Below are positions 31,048 through 40,613 of a stretch of DNA of 46,605 nt, in pieces; position 1 is the stretch's first letter; each line of letters starts with the position of its first letter. The position numbers were made by a program, and so were the translations under genes. The stretch is taken from positions 1 through 46,605 of the forward strand of contig NZ_QYRT01000030.1 of the NCBI RefSeq assembly GCF_004923255.1, written 5' to 3'. The notes under the pieces were generated by a model that was not told the origin of the DNA, did not search any database, and saw only the letters and a list, made by a program, of their open reading frames with translations. This DNA comes from Subtercola vilae (lineage in GTDB: Bacteria; Actinomycetota; Actinomycetes; Actinomycetales; Microbacteriaceae).

Positions 31048-32256
31048 TCACTTCGGCGGCGGTGTCGCAGCCTTCGCGTCGATGACGGGCGCCGACTTCT
31101 CGGCCGCGATCTCGCGGTCGATGTGCTTCAGCTGACGGCGCAGATTCGTGCGGCGCAGGCCCCGGGCATCCGCCAGTTCAGATGCCACCTGAGCGTGCTG
31201 GGCCTCAAGTACCTGGCGATGCGCGTCGGCCTCGGTCTGCAGCGCCTCGGCTTCGGCCTCTTCGGGGGTGAGCTTGCGCGGATCAATACCTGCGTCGCTC
31301 ATGCTGATGGCAATCCACGAGGCGAAGATGAGCACGACCTGGCAGATGAGGTTGAACCAGATCAGAATGCCGATGATGACGGCGAACGACGCCAACAGCG
31401 GGTTCGAGGTGGCCCCGCCGAGAAGCGACGAGCCGAGCACCTTCAGCACGCCCATCACCACGGCGCCGAGCGCCGCACCGGGCAGCAGCTGCTTGAACGG
31501 AATCGGCACGCCCGACAGCACCCGGTAGGTGCCGCCCAGCACGATGGTGTCGAAGACGAAGACCACCACGAGGCCGATGACGCGGGCGATGATCTCCGCG
31601 CCCGCCGACGCCGTGTCCCAGCCGAAGAGGCCGAAGACGAAGCCGAGCGCCGAGCTCGAGGCGATCGAGAGCGCGGCCGAGATGACGAGCACAACGGCGA
31701 AGGCGATGGCGAGAGCGAGGTCACGCAGCTTCAGAATGGCGAAGTTGGTGGTCGGGCCCGGCAGATTGAAGATGAGGCGAACGGCACTGCGGGTGGAGCC
31801 GAGCCAGCCGATGGCCGTCCAGATGAGGCCGAGGGCGGCGATGGCGCCTGTCCAGCCCAGGGCCGGCGCCGAGAGCAGCGCGTCGGTCGAGATCGCGCCC
31901 TTGTCGCCGATCAACCCGGGAACAGCCGTATTGAGCTGGGCGAGCAGAGCACCGCGAAACTGCTCGTCGGACTTCAGTATCGCGCCGAAGATCGAGACGC
32001 CCACCCAGATGGCAGCGAAGATGGCGAAGACGGCCTGATAGCTCATACCCGACGCCAGCAGCGGCCCGCCGTTGTTGCCGTAGTTCTGAAATACCCGCAC
32101 GAGCTTCAGCTTCATGACCCGGTCGATGAGGCCCGCGATGCCGCCCTTGGGCGTATTCTGCTCGGAACGAGCCTCGTCGCGCGCCGTCTCGACGGCGTCG
32201 CTCGGCTTTCTGTTGCTGGCCCCGTGTGCGCTGGTGGCGCTCTGCGTTCTGCTCAC
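31048..32256 (-). CDS. YihY/BrkB-family inner membrane protein
   Basis: A 402-aa protein with six membrane helices between residues 60 and 300 and the family segments GGPLLASGMSYQAVFAIFAA and FKQLLPGAALGAVVMGVLKV. A long charged C-terminal tail (about 320-402) is rich in Glu, Ala and Lys and looks coiled-coil. YihY/BrkB proteins are not RNase BN, despite an older name; their function remains poorly known. ATG or GTG near 32256; the N-terminal 30 residues are polar. Confidence 0.85.
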   Translation of the reverse strand: MSRTQSATSAHGASNRKPSDAVETARDEARSEQNTPKGGIAGLIDRVMKLKLVRVFQNYGNNGGPLLASGMSYQAVFAIFAAIWVGVSIFGAILKSDEQFRGALLAQLNTAVPGLIGDKGAISTDALLSAPALGWTGAIAALGLIWTAIGWLGSTRSAVRLIFNLPGPTTNFAILKLRDLALAIAFAVVLVISAALSIASSSALGFVFGLFGWDTASAGAEIIARVIGLVVVFVFDTIVLGGTYRVLSGVPIPFKQLLPGAALGAVVMGVLKVLGSSLLGGATSNPLLASFAVIIGILIWFNLICQVVLIFASWIAISMSDAGIDPRKLTPEEAEAEALQTEADAHRQVLEAQHAQVASELADARGLRRTNLRRQLKHIDREIAAEKSAPVIDAKAATPPPK

Positions 32257-32279
32257 GCCACCAGCCTAGATTCTTTCGG

Positions 32280-33038
32280 TCAGCGCTTGCCGAACATGAT
32301 GGCCTGCTTGACTTCTGCGATCGCTTGGGTCACCTGGATGCCGCGGGGGCACGCCTCTGAACAGTTGAAGGTCGTGCGGCAGCGCCACACGCCCTCTTTG
32401 TCGTTCAGAATGTCGAGGCGAACGCTCGAGGCCTCGTCACGCGAGTCGAAGATGAAGCGGTGTGCGTTGACGATGGCCGCGGGGCCGAAGTACTGCCCAT
32501 CGGTCCAGAACACGGGGCACGACGACGTGCACGCGGCGCACAGGATGCACTTGGTGGTGTCATCGAAGCGAGCGCGGTCGCTGGCCGACTGGATGCGCTC
32601 CTTCTCGGGCTTCGACGACGCCTGCAGAAACGGCTGCACTTCGCGGTACGACGCGAAGAACGGTTCCATGTCGACGACGAGGTCTTTCTCCAGGGGCAGG
32701 CCCTTGATGGCCTCCACATAGATGGGCTTCGTGATGTCGAGGTCTTTCATCAGCGTCTTGCAGGCCAAACGGTTGCGGCCGTTGATGCGCATCGCATCCG
32801 AGCCGCAGACACCGTGGGCGCAGGAGCGACGGAAAGTGAGCGAACCGTCTTGTTCCCACTTGATCTTGTGCAGGGCATCCAGTACCCGGTCGGTGGGGTA
32901 CATCTCGACGTCGAAGTCTTGCCAGCGCGGCTCTTCGTCGACATCGGGATCGAACCGGCGCACCATCATGGTGACGGTGAAGGTCGGGATGGGCGCCTCG
33001 GCGGGGGCCGGGGGAGAGTCCAGGGTTGCGGTAGCCAT
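32280..33038 (-). CDS. sdhB: Succinate dehydrogenase iron-sulfur subunit
   Basis: Carries electrons from SdhA to quinone through three Fe-S clusters. The [2Fe-2S] cysteines lie in SCAHGVCGSDAMRINGRNRL and the following C; the [4Fe-4S]/[3Fe-4S] ligands in CILCAACTSSCPVF and NCSEACPRGI. 252 aa. The ATG at 33038 has GGAAG upstream and lies 3 nt after the sdhA stop. Last gene of sdhCDAB. Confidence 0.96.
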   Translation of the reverse strand: MATATLDSPPAPAEAPIPTFTVTMMVRRFDPDVDEEPRWQDFDVEMYPTDRVLDALHKIKWEQDGSLTFRRSCAHGVCGSDAMRINGRNRLACKTLMKDLDITKPIYVEAIKGLPLEKDLVVDMEPFFASYREVQPFLQASSKPEKERIQSASDRARFDDTTKCILCAACTSSCPVFWTDGQYFGPAAIVNAHRFIFDSRDEASSVRLDILNDKEGVWRCRTTFNCSEACPRGIQVTQAIAEVKQAIMFGKR

Positions 33039-33041
33039 GGG

Positions 33042-34841
33042 CTAGTACTTCCTCTCCATAGGCTGGTAGCGCGTGATGACTACCGGCTTCGTGTCTAGTC
33101 TGATGTGGTCACCAGCGTCTTCTGAGTGCGCGTCGCCGGTGAGGTACGCCATGGTGTGAACCATGTAGTTCTCGTCGTCGCGGTTCGGGAAGTCTTCTCT
33201 GAAGTGGCCGCCGCGGCTCTCTTTGCGGTAGAGCGCCGAGTAGACGAGCACCTCTGCGAGGTCGAGCAGGAAGCCGAGTTCGATGGCCTCGAGCAGGTCG
33301 GTGTTGAATCGCTTGCCCTTGTCTTGCACCATGACGTTCTTGTAGCGGCCGCGCAGGTCTTCGATGACCTTGGTGACCTCTGTGAGCGACTTCTCGGTGC
33401 GGTAGACCTGTGCGTTCGTGTCCATCGAGAGCTGCAGCTCTTTGCGCATGTCAGACATGCGCTCGGTGCCGTTCGACTTTCGCAGCATGTCGACGAGCTC
33501 GCGGATGGGCTTGGCCGGGTCATCCGGTAGCGGAATGAACTCGGCGGTGGCCGCGTACTCGACTGCATTGTTGCCGGCGCGCTTGCCGAACACGTTGATG
33601 TCGAGCAGCGAGTTGGTGCCGAGGCGGTTCGAGCCGTGAACCGAGACGCAGGCGCACTCGCCGGCGGCGTAGAGACCGGGAACGACGGTGGTGTTGTCGC
33701 TGAGCACTTCGGCTCTCACGTTCGTGGGGATGCCGCCCATGGCATAGTGTGCGGTCGGCAGTACGGGCACCGGCTCGGTGTACGGCTCGACGCCGAGGTA
33801 CGTGCGGGCGAACTCGGTGATGTCGGGCAGCTTCGCGTCGATGACCGCGGGTTCGAGGTGGGTGATGTCGAGGTAGAGGTAGTCCTTGTGGGGGCCAGCA
33901 CCTCGGCCTTCGCGAATCTCGGTGGCCATGCAGCGCGCGATGATGTCGCGGGGAGCCAGGTCTTTGATGGTGGGGGCATAACGCTCCATGAAGCGCTCGC
34001 CCTCACTGTTGCGGAGGATGGCACCCTCGCCGCGGGCCGCTTCGGAGAGCAGGATGCCGAGGCCGGCGAGGCCGGTCGGGTGAAACTGGAAGAACTCCAT
34101 GTCTTCGAGCGGCAGACCTTTGCGCCAGATGATACCGACGCCGTCACCGGTGAGGGTGTGGGCGTTCGAGGTGGTCTTGAAGATCTTGCCGAAACCGCCC
34201 GTGGCGAAGACGACGGACTTGCCCTGGAAGACGTGCAGGTTGCCGGTGGCGAGCTCGTAGGCCACGACGCCCGCGGGGCGCTTCTGGCCGTCGACCTCGA
34301 CCATGATGAGGTCGAGAACGTAGTACTCGTTGAAGAAGTTGATGCCGTGCTTGACGCAGTTCTGGTACAGCGTCTGAAGAATCATGTGACCGGTGCGGTC
34401 TGCGGCGTAACAGGCACGGCGAACCGGGGCCTTGCCGTGGTCGCGGGTGTGACCGCCGAAGCGGCGCTGGTCGATCTTGCCCTCGGGCGTGCGGTTGAAC
34501 GGCAGGCCCATGTTCTCGAGGTCGTAGACCGCGTCGATGGCCTCTTTGGCGAGGATCTCAGCTGCATCTTGGTCGACCAGGTAGTCGCCGCCCTTGACGG
34601 TGTCGAAGGTGTGCCACTCCCAGTTGTCTTCTTCGACGTTGGCGAGCGCTGCCGCCATGCCACCCTGCGCCGCGCCGGTGTGCGAGCGGGTCGGGTAGAG
34701 CTTCGAGATGACGGCGGTGCTGGCCTTGGGCCCGGCTTCGATCGCCGCGCGCATGCCTGCCCCACCCGCGCCGACGATCACGACGTCGTGCCGGTGGTAG
34801 GTGACGCCGTCTACGACGGTGCCGTCTGCGTATTCAGTCAC
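33042..34841 (-). CDS. sdhA: Succinate dehydrogenase flavoprotein subunit
   Basis: Oxidises succinate to fumarate in the TCA cycle. The 599-aa protein has the FAD-binding [13 protein letters not shown], the flavin-linking His in [11 protein letters not shown], the active-site HPTG and the Arg-rich MGGIPTN segment. The GTG at 34841 has AAGG 9 nt upstream. It is separated from sdhD by a 61-bp gap that contains two tandem copies of a 17-bp sequence. Membrane anchored through SdhC/SdhD. Confidence 0.96.
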   Translation of the reverse strand: MTEYADGTVVDGVTYHRHDVVIVGAGGAGMRAAIEAGPKASTAVISKLYPTRSHTGAAQGGMAAALANVEEDNWEWHTFDTVKGGDYLVDQDAAEILAKEAIDAVYDLENMGLPFNRTPEGKIDQRRFGGHTRDHGKAPVRRACYAADRTGHMILQTLYQNCVKHGINFFNEYYVLDLIMVEVDGQKRPAGVVAYELATGNLHVFQGKSVVFATGGFGKIFKTTSNAHTLTGDGVGIIWRKGLPLEDMEFFQFHPTGLAGLGILLSEAARGEGAILRNSEGERFMERYAPTIKDLAPRDIIARCMATEIREGRGAGPHKDYLYLDITHLEPAVIDAKLPDITEFARTYLGVEPYTEPVPVLPTAHYAMGGIPTNVRAEVLSDNTTVVPGLYAAGECACVSVHGSNRLGTNSLLDINVFGKRAGNNAVEYAATAEFIPLPDDPAKPIRELVDMLRKSNGTERMSDMRKELQLSMDTNAQVYRTEKSLTEVTKVIEDLRGRYKNVMVQDKGKRFNTDLLEAIELGFLLDLAEVLVYSALYRKESRGGHFREDFPNRDDENYMVHTMAYLTGDAHSEDAGDHIRLDTKPVVITRYQPMERKY

Positions 34842-34856
34842 TGAGATTCAGCCTTT

Positions 34857-34890
34857 TCGAGTAGTGAGTTACGTCGAGTAGTGAGTTACG
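34857..34890. repeat. Two tandem copies of a 17-bp sequence
   Basis: TCGAGTAGTGAGTTACG occurs at 34857-34873 and again, without change, at 34874-34890, followed by a partial third unit ACGAGTGG. It fills most of the gap between sdhD and sdhA. Likely a recent slippage duplication. Confidence 0.9.
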
Positions 34891-34902
34891 ACGAGTGGTT
34901 TG

Positions 34903-35352
34903 TCAGGAGACCGGGCAGAACGAGAGCGCCTGGTCTGCGGGAATCAGGGTGCTGCACGGGTCGAAGGTGAAGACCACGAGCGTGCCGAGCACGATGAGCA
35001 CGACGGCGGCCACGAAGAGCGCGATGAGCAGGATTCGCCGCACGACCGGGTTCGACGCGTAGTCGTTCACGATGGTGCGCATGCCGTTCGAGCCGTGGAT
35101 CATGGCGAGCCACAGCATCACCACATCCCAGATCTGCCAGAACGGGGTGGCGTACTTGCCGGCCACGAAGGCGAAGTCGATGGCCTTGATGCCCTGGCCG
35201 AGAACGAGGTTCACAAACAGGTGGCCGAAGATGAGGATGATCAGCAGCACGCCAGAGGCGCGCATGTAAATCCAGCCCCACTTCTCCCAGTTGACCCGGC
35301 CCTTTGAGCTGCGTTCCCGCGGCGTGCGCGGTGCCTCGATGATGGTCGACAT
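34903..35352 (-). CDS. sdhD: Succinate dehydrogenase membrane anchor subunit
   Basis: A 149-aa membrane protein with three helices (residues about 28-50, 72-92, 105-130). FGHLFVNLVLG near residue 43 supplies a candidate heme or quinone-site His. The ATG at 35352 overlaps the sdhC stop by 1 nt (TGATG); the larger frame to 35688 is out of phase with sdhC and rejected. The C-terminus carries CSTLIPADQALSFCPVS with two cysteines, an uncommon feature. Confidence 0.9.
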   Translation of the reverse strand: MSTIIEAPRTPRERSSKGRVNWEKWGWIYMRASGVLLIILIFGHLFVNLVLGQGIKAIDFAFVAGKYATPFWQIWDVVMLWLAMIHGSNGMRTIVNDYASNPVVRRILLIALFVAAVVLIVLGTLVVFTFDPCSTLIPADQALSFCPVS

Positions 35353-35777
35353 CAGTGCCCCTCGCTGAAGACGTTGGCGAGGTGGATCGGGGCGAAGCCC
35401 GCGGTGCCGATGACCCACAACGCGATGACGATCCAGAACATGAGGCGCTGGTACTTCGCGCCCTTGCTCCAGAAGTCGATGAGAATGATGCGCAACCCGT
35501 TGAACGCGTGGAACATGATGGCAATGACGAGAGCGGTCTCGCCCAGCCCCATGATCGGGTTCTTGTAGGTGCTCATGACCGCGTCGTAGGCCCCGGGGCT
35601 CACGCGGATCATGGCCGTGTCGAGCACGTGCACAAGCAGGAAGAAGTAGATGGCCACACCGGTGATGCGATGCAGAACCCACGACCACATTCCTGTGTTG
35701 CCGCGATAGAGCGTGCCGGCAGGTCGTTTCGACGAGCTTCTGGCAGTGGTGAGCGTGCTTGCCTCTTCAATGGCCAC
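35352..35777 (-). CDS. sdhC: Succinate dehydrogenase cytochrome b subunit
   Basis: A 141-aa three-helix protein that binds heme b and quinone with SdhD. HRITGVAIYFFLLVHVLD carries the conserved HR and the axial His. The GTG at 35777 has AAAGGGGG 6-7 nt upstream and is preferred over the TTG at 35783. First gene of the operon. The 5' region carries a consensus-like promoter overlapped by an iron box. Confidence 0.9.
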   Translation of the reverse strand: MAIEEASTLTTARSSSKRPAGTLYRGNTGMWSWVLHRITGVAIYFFLLVHVLDTAMIRVSPGAYDAVMSTYKNPIMGLGETALVIAIMFHAFNGLRIILIDFWSKGAKYQRLMFWIVIALWVIGTAGFAPIHLANVFSEGH

Positions 35778-35849
35778 GAGCAACCCCCTTTGGTTTAAGG
35801 ATGGGTTCGTCTTCTTCGCGCGTTCGGCGCCAGAGGCGAATTCTTGTCA

Positions 35850-35893
35850 ATCATAATGTTCGCATCGTGAAATGTCATGTAAGGCGAACCTTA
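35850..35893 (-). promoter_or_regulatory. sdhCDAB promoter with DtxR/IdeR-type iron box
   Basis: On the minus strand the -35 ATGACA (35873-35878) and -10 TATGAT (35850-35855) are separated by exactly 17 nt. TAAGGTTCGCCTTACATGA at 35875-35893 matches the DtxR/IdeR consensus TWAGGTWAGSCTWACCTWA at 16 of 19 positions and overlaps the -35. Iron-dependent control of this iron-rich enzyme is plausible. The site also covers the last bases of the upstream glycosyltransferase gene. Confidence 0.65.
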
Positions 35894-37048
35894 CTGAATG
35901 CGTGCTTTTCGTCGCGGTGCTGCCTTCAGTGTAGGCACGTTCATGACGCTCTCGTAATGCCCCACGAGTTCGCCGCAGACCCGTTGCCAGGTGCGGCCGA
36001 GTACCGCACGACGCCCCGCTTCGCCGAACCGCGACCGCAGCGTCGGGCTCGCCACCAGATCGCCGACGAGCTGCCTCAGTTCTGCCGCATCGGCAGGGTC
36101 GTAGAGGTACCCCGTCGAGCCATCGGCAACGAGGTCGATCGGCCCGCCCGCCCGCGGTGCGATGACCGGCAGCCCGCTGGCGTGCGCCTCCTGCAGCGTC
36201 TGTCCGAAGGTCTCTTCGGTACCCGTGTGCAGAAACAGGTCAAAGCTGGCGTAGGCAGCCGAGAGCTCATCGCCCGAGAGCCGCCCGAGAAACGTGATGG
36301 GCATTCCCTTCGTAGCCGACGCGACGCTGCCCATCGAAGGGCCGTCCCCGACGACGGCCAGCTGGATGCCCGGCATTCCCCGCAACTCACCGAGTCGTTC
36401 GAGCTGCTTCTCTGGAGCGACGCGCCCCACGTATCCCACGACGACCTCGCCGTTCGGGCTGAGGCGGCCCCGCAGCTCGAGCGCCTTCGGGCTCTGGCGG
36501 TGGTGGGGGTGGAACGCATCAAGATCGACACCGCGGGCCCAGAGCGACAGGGGCGTGAAGCCGTGCTGCTGCAGGGCATCCATCGACGCCGTCGACGGCA
36601 CGAGCGTCAGCGTCGCCCCGTCGTGCACCCACCGCGTGAAGCGCCAGGCCGCTGCTGTCGCTGGGCCGAGGTGGTTTCGCTTCGCGTAGCCCGCCAGATC
36701 GGTCTGGAAGACGGCGATCGAGGGCACTCCCAACCGGTTCGCGGCGGCGATGCCCTGCGCGCCCAATAGGAAGGGAGAGGCGGCGTGCAGTACGTCGGGT
36801 GCGAACTCGGCGATCAGGCGGTAGACCTGCGGGCTGCCAAGCCCCACAGGAAACTGGCGGTAGGCGATGGCTGGCACCTGATGCACGGCGAAGCCGCGGT
36901 ATTCGGCTGGCGCGTGGGCGGCCGGGCAGATGACGATGGCGTCGTGGCCCTCGCGGTGCAGGTGATCGAGCACCTTGACCACGCTGTTCGTGACGCCATT
37001 GACGGTGGGGAGAAAGCTTTCGGTGACAATCGCAACCCGCATGTTCAC
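35891..37048 (-). CDS. GT4 glycosyltransferase, MgtA/PimB-like mannosyltransferase
   Basis: A 385-aa GT-B enzyme. N-terminal domain: VAIVTESFLPTVNGVTNSVV and FQTDLAGYAKR; C-terminal domain: YVGRVAPEKQLERL, FLHTGTEETFGQTLQEAHAS (the EX7E-type nucleotide-sugar site) and PVIAPRAGG. It resembles GDP-mannose-dependent alpha-mannosyltransferases of Corynebacterineae glycolipid synthesis. GTG at 37048 or ATG at 37042, both without a clear SD. The adjacent manC makes GDP-mannose, fitting that donor. The C-terminal tail is basic. Confidence 0.85.
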   Translation of the reverse strand: MNMRVAIVTESFLPTVNGVTNSVVKVLDHLHREGHDAIVICPAAHAPAEYRGFAVHQVPAIAYRQFPVGLGSPQVYRLIAEFAPDVLHAASPFLLGAQGIAAANRLGVPSIAVFQTDLAGYAKRNHLGPATAAAWRFTRWVHDGATLTLVPSTASMDALQQHGFTPLSLWARGVDLDAFHPHHRQSPKALELRGRLSPNGEVVVGYVGRVAPEKQLERLGELRGMPGIQLAVVGDGPSMGSVASATKGMPITFLGRLSGDELSAAYASFDLFLHTGTEETFGQTLQEAHASGLPVIAPRAGGPIDLVADGSTGYLYDPADAAELRQLVGDLVASPTLRSRFGEAGRRAVLGRTWQRVCGELVGHYESVMNVPTLKAAPRRKARIQ

Positions 37049-37151
37049 AGGCTAGAAAACGGGCATTGCCGAGGCGTGAACACAGCGTGGCCGTGATGTG
37101 GCCAAACGCCCCCACTGAGTAAGCACTGGCTCTCTTAGTAAGGTAAGTCGC

Positions 37152-38273
37152 ATGACAGAGAACAACGATCTGCTCGGCCGGTTCTACAGCGTGATTCCCG
37201 CTGGTGGCATCGGTTCACGCCTGTGGCCGCTGTCGAGGGCGGATGCCCCCAAGTTTCTGCACGACCTGAGTGGTTCTGGCCAGAGCCTCCTGCGTGACAC
37301 CTACGACCGCCTCGAGCCGCTCTCGGGGTTCGACCGCATCATGGTGGTCACCGGCCGCGCCCACCGCGCCGCCGTCGAACGCCAGCTTCCCGAGCTCGCC
37401 GACACGAACGTGGTGCTCGAGAGCGAACCGCGCGAGTCGACCGCGGCCATCGGGCTCGCCGCCGCCATCCTCGAACTGCGTGAGCCCGGCGTCATCATCG
37501 GCTCGTTCGCCGCCGACCAGGTCATCGGCGAACCCGAGCGTTTTCGGGAGACCGTGAAGCAGGCCATGATCACCGCCGATGCGGGTTACGTCACCACCAT
37601 CGGTATCACGCCCACAGAGCCCTCCATCGGGTTCGGGTACATTCACGCCATGAAGCCGCTCGGTGTCGACGGCGCGCCCGATGCCCTCGTCGTCGACAGC
37701 TTCGTCGAGAAGCCCGACCTGGCCACGGCCAAGAAGTACGTCAAGAGCGGCACCTACCTCTGGAACGCGGGCATGTTCATCGCCCGGGCCGACACCCTGC
37801 TCGAGCAGATCGGCAAGTCGCGCCCCGAACTGCTCGCGGGCCTGCTCGAGCTCGCCGCCGCGTGGGACACCCCTCGCCGCGGCATCGTCGTCGACCGTGT
37901 CTGGCCCGACCTCGAGAAGATCGCCATCGACTACACCGTGGCCGAGCCGGCCGCGCTCGAGGGCAAGCTGGCCGTCGTTCCCGGCCACTTCACCTGGGAT
38001 GACGTCGGAGACTTCGCCTCCATCGCCAAGCTGCACTCGGGCGGGCGCAAGTCGGAACTCGCCATCCTGGGCAAGAATGCCCGCGTTCTCTCCGACTCCT
38101 CGAGCGGAGTCGTGGTCTCGCACAGCAACCGTGTCATCAGCCTCATCGGTGTCGAAGACATCGTCGTGGTCGACACTCCTGACGCTCTGCTCGTGACGAC
38201 GAGCGCGCACGCCCAGCGTGTGAAAGCCGTCGTCGACGCTCTTCGCCTCTCGGGTTCGGGAGACGTTCTGTAA
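37152..38273 (+). CDS. manC: Mannose-1-phosphate guanylyltransferase
   Basis: Makes GDP-mannose from mannose-1-phosphate and GTP. The 373-aa nucleotidyltransferase has PAGGIGSRLWPLSRADAPKF (signature loop and catalytic residues, about 15-35), the VVDSFVEKPDL site and the YLWNAGMFIA segment. The isomerase domain found in bifunctional AlgA/ManC proteins is absent. AAGG lies upstream of the ATG. Divergent from the mannosyltransferase gene that would use its product. Its stop overlaps the start of the following lipoprotein gene by 1 nt. Confidence 0.92.
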   Translation: MTENNDLLGRFYSVIPAGGIGSRLWPLSRADAPKFLHDLSGSGQSLLRDTYDRLEPLSGFDRIMVVTGRAHRAAVERQLPELADTNVVLESEPRESTAAIGLAAAILELREPGVIIGSFAADQVIGEPERFRETVKQAMITADAGYVTTIGITPTEPSIGFGYIHAMKPLGVDGAPDALVVDSFVEKPDLATAKKYVKSGTYLWNAGMFIARADTLLEQIGKSRPELLAGLLELAAAWDTPRRGIVVDRVWPDLEKIAIDYTVAEPAALEGKLAVVPGHFTWDDVGDFASIAKLHSGGRKSELAILGKNARVLSDSSSGVVVSHSNRVISLIGVEDIVVVDTPDALLVTTSAHAQRVKAVVDALRLSGSGDVL

Positions 38274-39334
38274 TGAGGTACACACGGGTGCTGCCCGTTC
38301 TCGCGGTCTTCACCGGCGCTCTGCTGGTGCTGGCCGGATGCTCGCCGGCACCCGCGCCCTCGACCGCGTCGGCCAGTACCTACTGTGCCCGCATGGTCAC
38401 GAACCAGGGCGGCATCGACGACCGCTCGTTCAATCAGTCGAGCTGGGAGGGCCTGCAGAAGGCGGAGACCGACTTCGGCATCTCCGCCCAGGTGCTCATC
38501 TCGACCAACGAGACCGACCTCGCGCCGAACGTCGAGCAGGCCACGGCGAGCGGATGCGCGTTCGTGCTCACGGTGGGCTTCGAGCTCGCCGACGCGACAA
38601 CCGCGCAGGCGGCGGCGCACCCGGCCACCCACTTCGCCATCGTGGACGACCAGATCGATGCCCCCAACGTGAAGTCGATTCTCTTCGACACCGCCCAGGC
38701 CTCCTATCTGGCCGGGTACCTCGCGGCCGGCGTCTCGAAGACGGGCAAGGTCGCCACGTTCGGTGGCGGAAACCAACCGCCGGTCACCCTCTTCATGGAC
38801 GGGTTCGTCGACGGAGTGGCCGCGTACAACGCCAAGCACGGCACGTCGGTTCAGGCCCTCGGCTGGAACAAGACCACCCAAGACGGTGTCTTCACCGGCG
38901 ACTTCGAAGACGTCAACAAGGGCAAGACCGTGACTCAGGCGTTCATCGACCAGGGAGCCGACATCATTCTGCCCGTCGCCGGGCAGGTGGGCGAGGGCGC
39001 GGCCGCAGCGGCCGTCGAATCGAAGACAGCGAAGATCATCTGGGTCGACAACGACGGCTACGACACCCTGCCGGCCGAGTACAAGCCGATTCTTCTCACC
39101 AGCGTGATGAAGAAGACGGGCGATGCCGTCGAACAGATCGTCGGCGACGACACCAAGGGCACCTTCACGAATTCAGCCTACGTGGGAACTCTCGCAAACG
39201 GCGGAGTCGACCTGGCCCCCTACCACGACCTGACGTCGAGTCTGCCGGCTGGGCTGGCCGATGAGGTCACCGCGCTGAAGGCGGCGATCGTCGCCGGAAC
39301 CGTGGTGGTGACCTCGCCGAGTTCGCCGAAGTAA
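38273..39334 (+). CDS. BMP-family nucleoside-binding lipoprotein, first copy
   Basis: A 353-aa substrate-binding lipoprotein with signal peptide and lipobox VLAGC (C23). BMP/PnrA features: NQGGIDDRSFNQSSWEGLQK, FAIVDDQIDAPNV, YLAGYLAAG and FMDGFVDGV. Such proteins capture purine and pyrimidine nucleosides. Its ATG shares a base with the manC stop (TAATG), so it is probably co-transcribed with manC although functionally linked to the downstream transporter. Related to the next gene, with which it forms a tandem pair. Confidence 0.88.
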   Translation: MRYTRVLPVLAVFTGALLVLAGCSPAPAPSTASASTYCARMVTNQGGIDDRSFNQSSWEGLQKAETDFGISAQVLISTNETDLAPNVEQATASGCAFVLTVGFELADATTAQAAAHPATHFAIVDDQIDAPNVKSILFDTAQASYLAGYLAAGVSKTGKVATFGGGNQPPVTLFMDGFVDGVAAYNAKHGTSVQALGWNKTTQDGVFTGDFEDVNKGKTVTQAFIDQGADIILPVAGQVGEGAAAAAVESKTAKIIWVDNDGYDTLPAEYKPILLTSVMKKTGDAVEQIVGDDTKGTFTNSAYVGTLANGGVDLAPYHDLTSSLPAGLADEVTALKAAIVAGTVVVTSPSSPK

Positions 39335-39479
39335 CATTTCGACGAAGTTTCAGGGCTGTCCCGTCTTTGTAACGCTTGTATCGCAAAGCGGTCCGCTTCC
39401 TCTGTGGGCACGTCACATTGGGTAACGTGGTCTCTCACAGCTCCCGCCCTTTCTGCGGGAAAGCATCTTGGAGGACATC

Positions 39480-40592
39480 TTGAGCAACACCAAACGCCGT
39501 GCCATCTTCGGCGGCCTGGCCACGATCGCGACAGCGGCACTTCTCGCCGGTTGCGCCTCTGCGCCGGCCGCGTCGACCAGCGCGCCCACGGCCAGTGCCA
39601 TCGCGGGCTTCAAGCCCTGCATGGTCTCCGACCTCGGCGGGTTCGACGACAAGTCGTTCAACCAGCTGGGCTATGAAGGCCTGAACGCCGCAGCGGCGTC
39701 GCTCGGCGTCAAGGCCATCACCGTTCAGTCGAACGCAGAGACCGACTACGCACCGAACCTCGACAGCCTCATCTCGCAGAACTGCACGCTCATCGTCACC
39801 GTCGGTTTCGCCCTCTCGGCCGCCACTGTGACCGCTGCGCTCGCGAACCCCACGGTCAACTTCGCCATCATCGACGACGCAGCCGACAACAACTTCGACG
39901 GCAAGACCGACGCCCCGAACATCAAGCCGATTCTGTTCAACACGGCCCAGGCCGCGTTCCTCGCCGGTTACGCTTCGGCGAGCTACAGCAAGGCCGGGAA
40001 GGTAGCCACCTGGGGTGGCATGAACTTCCCCACCGTCACCATCTTCATGGACGGCTTCGCGCAGGGCGTCGACTACTTCAACAAGCAGAAGTCGAAGTCG
40101 GTTCAGGTTCTGGGCTACGACGAGGCCAACCCGTCGGCAGCGACCTTCACCGGTGGCTTCGAGGCGAACGACACCGCGAAGACCACGGCAGCGAACTTCA
40201 TCGACCAGGGTGCAGACGTACTGCTGCCCGTCGGTGGGCCCATCTTCCAGAGCGCTGGCGCAGCCATCACCGACTCGGGTAAGAGTGTTGCCCTGCTGGG
40301 TGCCGACGCTGACGTGTTCGACACCTTCCCCACCTACGACAGCCTCTACTTCACCTCGGTGCTGAAGGGCATCAAGCAGGCCACGAGTGACGTCGTCACC
40401 CAGGCCGGTACGAAGTCGACGTTCGACGTGACGTCGTACATCGGCGATCTGTCGAACAACGGTGTGGGCATCGCCCCGTTCCACAACTTCCAGAGCAAGG
40501 TCGACTCGGGCCTGCAGGGTGAGCTCGACACGATCAAGGCCGGCATCATCTCGGGTTCCATCCCGGTGAAGTCGTACCTCGTCACGAAGTAG
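39480..40592 (+). CDS. BMP-family nucleoside-binding lipoprotein, second copy
   Basis: A 370-aa paralogue of the preceding protein: lipobox LLAGC (C25), DLGGFDDKSFNQLGYEGLNA, FAIIDDAADNNFDG, FMDGFAQGV. The TTG at 39480 has GGAGG 5 nt upstream and is preferred over the TTG at 39468. The 145-bp gap before it has room for its own promoter (TAACGT-like -10 near 39423) and a small CCCGC/GCGGG hairpin. It contains a unique short insert DNNFDGKTD relative to copy 1. It is followed by a strong hairpin before the ATPase gene. Confidence 0.9.
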   Translation: MSNTKRRAIFGGLATIATAALLAGCASAPAASTSAPTASAIAGFKPCMVSDLGGFDDKSFNQLGYEGLNAAAASLGVKAITVQSNAETDYAPNLDSLISQNCTLIVTVGFALSAATVTAALANPTVNFAIIDDAADNNFDGKTDAPNIKPILFNTAQAAFLAGYASASYSKAGKVATWGGMNFPTVTIFMDGFAQGVDYFNKQKSKSVQVLGYDEANPSAATFTGGFEANDTAKTTAANFIDQGADVLLPVGGPIFQSAGAAITDSGKSVALLGADADVFDTFPTYDSLYFTSVLKGIKQATSDVVTQAGTKSTFDVTSYIGDLSNNGVGIAPFHNFQSKVDSGLQGELDTIKAGIISGSIPVKSYLVTK

Positions 40593-40613
40593 TAGCACAC
40601 CTTCTCTACACGC

